DNA of 64,000 bases from the NCBI RefSeq assembly GCF_050870875.2, contig NZ_CP194041.2:3658001-3722000 (forward strand), given 5' to 3'. This DNA comes from Agarivorans sp050870875 (GTDB lineage: Bacteria; Pseudomonadota; Gammaproteobacteria; Enterobacterales; Celerinatantimonadaceae). The position numbers and the translations under genes were made by a program. The notes below the pieces were generated by a model. It worked only from the letters and a program-made list of their open reading frames with translations, searched no databases and was not told where the DNA came from. Shown here one piece after another: positions 62,484 to 64,000 of this stretch (its first letter is position 1; each line of letters begins with the position of its first letter).

Positions 62484-62966
62484 TTAATCGCGAAAGTTAT
62501 TAAACTGAAAGGGCTGTTCAAAATCAGCAGCGCGCATCAAGCTCATCACCGCTTGAAGATCGTCGCGTTTCTTACCCGTTACTCGAACTTGGTCACCTTG
62601 AATAGAGGCCTGCACTTTCAATTTTGCATCTTTAATTTGCTTGACGACCTTTTTAGCAATAGCTTGATCGATACCATTTTTAAAATTAACCATCTGCGAA
62701 TAAGTCTTGCCAGTATGAACAATATCCGCAAGATCGATAGCCTTGGTATCAACCGAGCGTTTCACTAAAGTTCCCCGCAATATATCAAGCATTTGATTAA
62801 GCTGAAATTCAGCTTCGGCGGTCATTTTGACGCTGTCGTCTTTATATTCAAAGCTGGCTTCCACCCCGCGAAAATCAAAACGGATCTCTAATTCACGAGC
62901 GGCATTCTCACACGCATTACGAACTTCTGCGCTTTCTATTTCTGAAACGATGTCAAAAGAAGGCAT
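62484..62966 (-). CDS. yajQ: YajQ-family nucleotide-binding protein
   Basis: A 160-aa protein of the YajQ family, MPSFDIVSEIESAEVRNACE at the start and VRVTGKKRDDLQAVMSLMR at the end; the two-domain ferredoxin-like fold binds nucleotides, and cyclic di-GMP binding has been shown for relatives. The ATG at 62966 with an AGGGAGAG site is the true start; an upstream extension to 63029 is not family-like. Monocistronic. Confidence 0.93.
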   Translation of the reverse strand: MPSFDIVSEIESAEVRNACENAARELEIRFDFRGVEASFEYKDDSVKMTAEAEFQLNQMLDILRGTLVKRSVDTKAIDLADIVHTGKTYSQMVNFKNGIDQAIAKKVVKQIKDAKLKVQASIQGDQVRVTGKKRDDLQAVMSLMRAADFEQPFQFNNFRD

Positions 62967-63040
62967 GTTTTCTCTCCCTTTAGATCTGGCCTTATGCGAA
63001 AATATTGCATTATATCCCTTTGTCAGCAAAAGAGTATGGT

Positions 63041-63406
63041 GTGGTGGCGAACCAACGCAGATTAATCTTCCGTAGCCTATTTTTCATTAGTCTAATTACA
63101 GTATTTGTATTAGCGCTACGCCCCATGGCACTGCAAGGCCCATTACAAAACACCGATAAAATTTTACACTACGGCTGCTTCTTCTATTTGGCTTGGTTAG
63201 CTCAATTAGCCCTATTTTCAAATAAAATAAACCTACTCTGCTTGCTAGCATTTGGTGCGCTGATCGAGTTATGCCAAAGTTTTACCAGCTATCGCCAAGC
63301 ATCGGTGGCAGATCTACTGGCCGATTTGCTGGGCATTGGTAGTTATCTATGGTTGAGTCGTTGGGCATTATTGAAAAAGGTGAATCGATGTATCACTGCG
63401 CAATAA
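63041..63406 (+). CDS. VanZ-like membrane protein
   Basis: Small inner-membrane protein with the VanZ-like fold, about 121 aa and four helices. The motif DKILHYGCFFYLAWLAQLAL with the conserved DK-x-x-H and the ALIELCQSFTSYRQASVADLLAD segment with E and R-x-x-x-x-x-D are present. A GTG at 63041 after AAGAG is preferred; a TTG at 63005 has no ribosome site. It overlaps the panE start by 19 bp. Confidence 0.75.
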   Translation: MVANQRRLIFRSLFFISLITVFVLALRPMALQGPLQNTDKILHYGCFFYLAWLAQLALFSNKINLLCLLAFGALIELCQSFTSYRQASVADLLADLLGIGSYLWLSRWALLKKVNRCITAQ

Positions 63407-64000
63407 TCGGCGCTGGTGCCATTGGGGGCTGGTTGGCCGGACATATAGGGCTGCAAAATTCGGTCTGTTTTGTCGATAGTCGACAAACAGTTCCCAGCCA
63501 GTTAGCGCTGAGCGTCACCAGTTTAATCAAAGGTACAATCCAGCTGGATGTACCGGTACTCACTCAAATACCCGGCTGTCATTGGCTTATTATCTGCGTG
63601 AAAGCCCATCAAGTGCGCCCAGCCATCCAACACCTCAAGTTCCCCAAAGATTGCCAAGTATTACTAATGGTGAATGGTTTAGGCGCCCACACGCCACTAT
63701 TAAGCCGCGTTGACACGGGTCATCTTTGTTTGGCCAGTAATACCCATGGCGTTTTGCTACAACAAAAAACAGCCGGGCAATTAAGCGTGAAACATACCGG
63801 TTTAGGTAGAATAGACATCGGCTCGGTGATCCGCAGTCAGGCTGCACCTGAGCATTTCAACTCGATTCAAAACGCCATCGCCCCTTTACTGTGGCAAGAC
63901 AATATCTATCAAGCCTTGTGGTTAAAATTGGCAGTAAACTGCTGCATCAACCCGCTCACAGCCATCCACAATTGCACCAATGGCGAGCTCCTACAAACGC
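63388..64000 (+). CDS. panE: 2-dehydropantoate 2-reductase, 3' end outside window
   Basis: Ketopantoate reductase (pantothenate pathway, NADPH-dependent, cytoplasmic), cut off by the window end after 204 codons. The N-terminal Rossmann motif is IIGAGAIGGWLAG (residues 6-18), and the family stretches CVKAHQVRPA, VNGLGAH and LWLKLAVNCCINPLTAI with the catalytic Lys are in place. ATG at 63388 with an AAGGTGA site. No stop codon is met, so the frame is intact as far as seen. Confidence 0.9.
   Translation, partial: MYHCAIIGAGAIGGWLAGHIGLQNSVCFVDSRQTVPSQLALSVTSLIKGTIQLDVPVLTQIPGCHWLIICVKAHQVRPAIQHLKFPKDCQVLLMVNGLGAHTPLLSRVDTGHLCLASNTHGVLLQQKTAGQLSVKHTGLGRIDIGSVIRSQAAPEHFNSIQNAIAPLLWQDNIYQALWLKLAVNCCINPLTAIHNCTNGELLQT

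Overview
The window is chromosomal DNA of a marine-type gammaproteobacterium, probably of the Vibrionales/Alteromonadales/Shewanella neighbourhood. The pointers are KefGB-like efflux, SstT, a MetS-type NSS transporter, TrhO, two DUF2132 proteins, CheV, an ECF/ChrR stress module and a maltoporin-type porin. No tRNA, rRNA or CRISPR array is visible. The species cannot be fixed from sequence alone.

Layout. 1-4564: a siderophore-iron operon (fhuF-like reductase, fhuC, fhuD, double-length fhuB). 4565-12937: accessory DNA that reads as a small integron. It has an integron integrase (11001-11981, +), a putative attI (about 9427-9650) and two leftward cassettes. Cassette 1 is a 431-aa unknown with an attC at 8023-8103. 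Cassette 2 is a SLATT-like two-TM protein with a CxxC-x11-CxxC tail plus a 75-aa CPCC protein, with its attC at 5177-5279/7200-7206. Two mobile elements sit in its key sites: a group IIC intron (5280-7199) splits the last attC, and an ISL3-family element (9651-10972) splits what was a near-perfect LexA box in front of intI. Its 8-bp target duplication is exactly the spacer of CTGT-N8-ACAG. A duplicated non-coding block (12130-12916) follows the integrase. 12938-18364: VOC protein, M48 protease with YjgN-like membrane protein, RstAB-like two-component pair. 18545-24766: DnaQ-like exonuclease, RRM protein, DCC protein, a 59-aa gene, DUF2132 protein, KefG/KefB, DsbA-family protein.

24763-32190: an ECF sigma factor/ChrR anti-sigma pair (+) and, facing away from it, a compact seven-gene operon (NTF2-like, SDR, FAD oxidoreductase, DUF1365, cyclopropane-fatty-acid-synthase-like, DUF2878, chalcone-isomerase-like). 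This is the gene set known from singlet-oxygen/membrane-lipid stress regulons, and a candidate promoter TGATCT-N18-TACTAT precedes the operon. 32257-49348: chemotaxis genes (a degenerate MCP-like protein, CheV), trhO, a TrmH-family methyltransferase, a second DUF2132 protein, a Gfo/Idh/MocA oxidoreductase, DUF2937, an EamA exporter, a HAD phosphatase, a lipoprotein, NSS transporter plus MetS, SstT, a YiiX-like hydrolase and an SLC13 transporter. Three copies of a ~164-bp MITE-like repeat lie in intergenic gaps at 19866, 37382 and 42666.

49405-62318: an MCP followed by a galactan-utilisation locus. It holds a maltoporin-like porin, GH42 beta-galactosidase, lipoprotein GH53 endo-galactanase, the GanPQ/MalFG-type permeases, a solute-binding protein, a divergent MalK/MsmX-type ATPase and a LacI-family regulator. 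A near-identical operator, GG(A/T)AACGTTTACA, lies before the porin and in the divergent ATPase/binding-protein promoter. In outline, GanB cuts galactan outside or in the periplasm, oligosaccharides cross the porin and the ABC importer, and cytoplasmic GH42 finishes them. 62484-64000: yajQ, a VanZ-like protein and the 5' part of panE.
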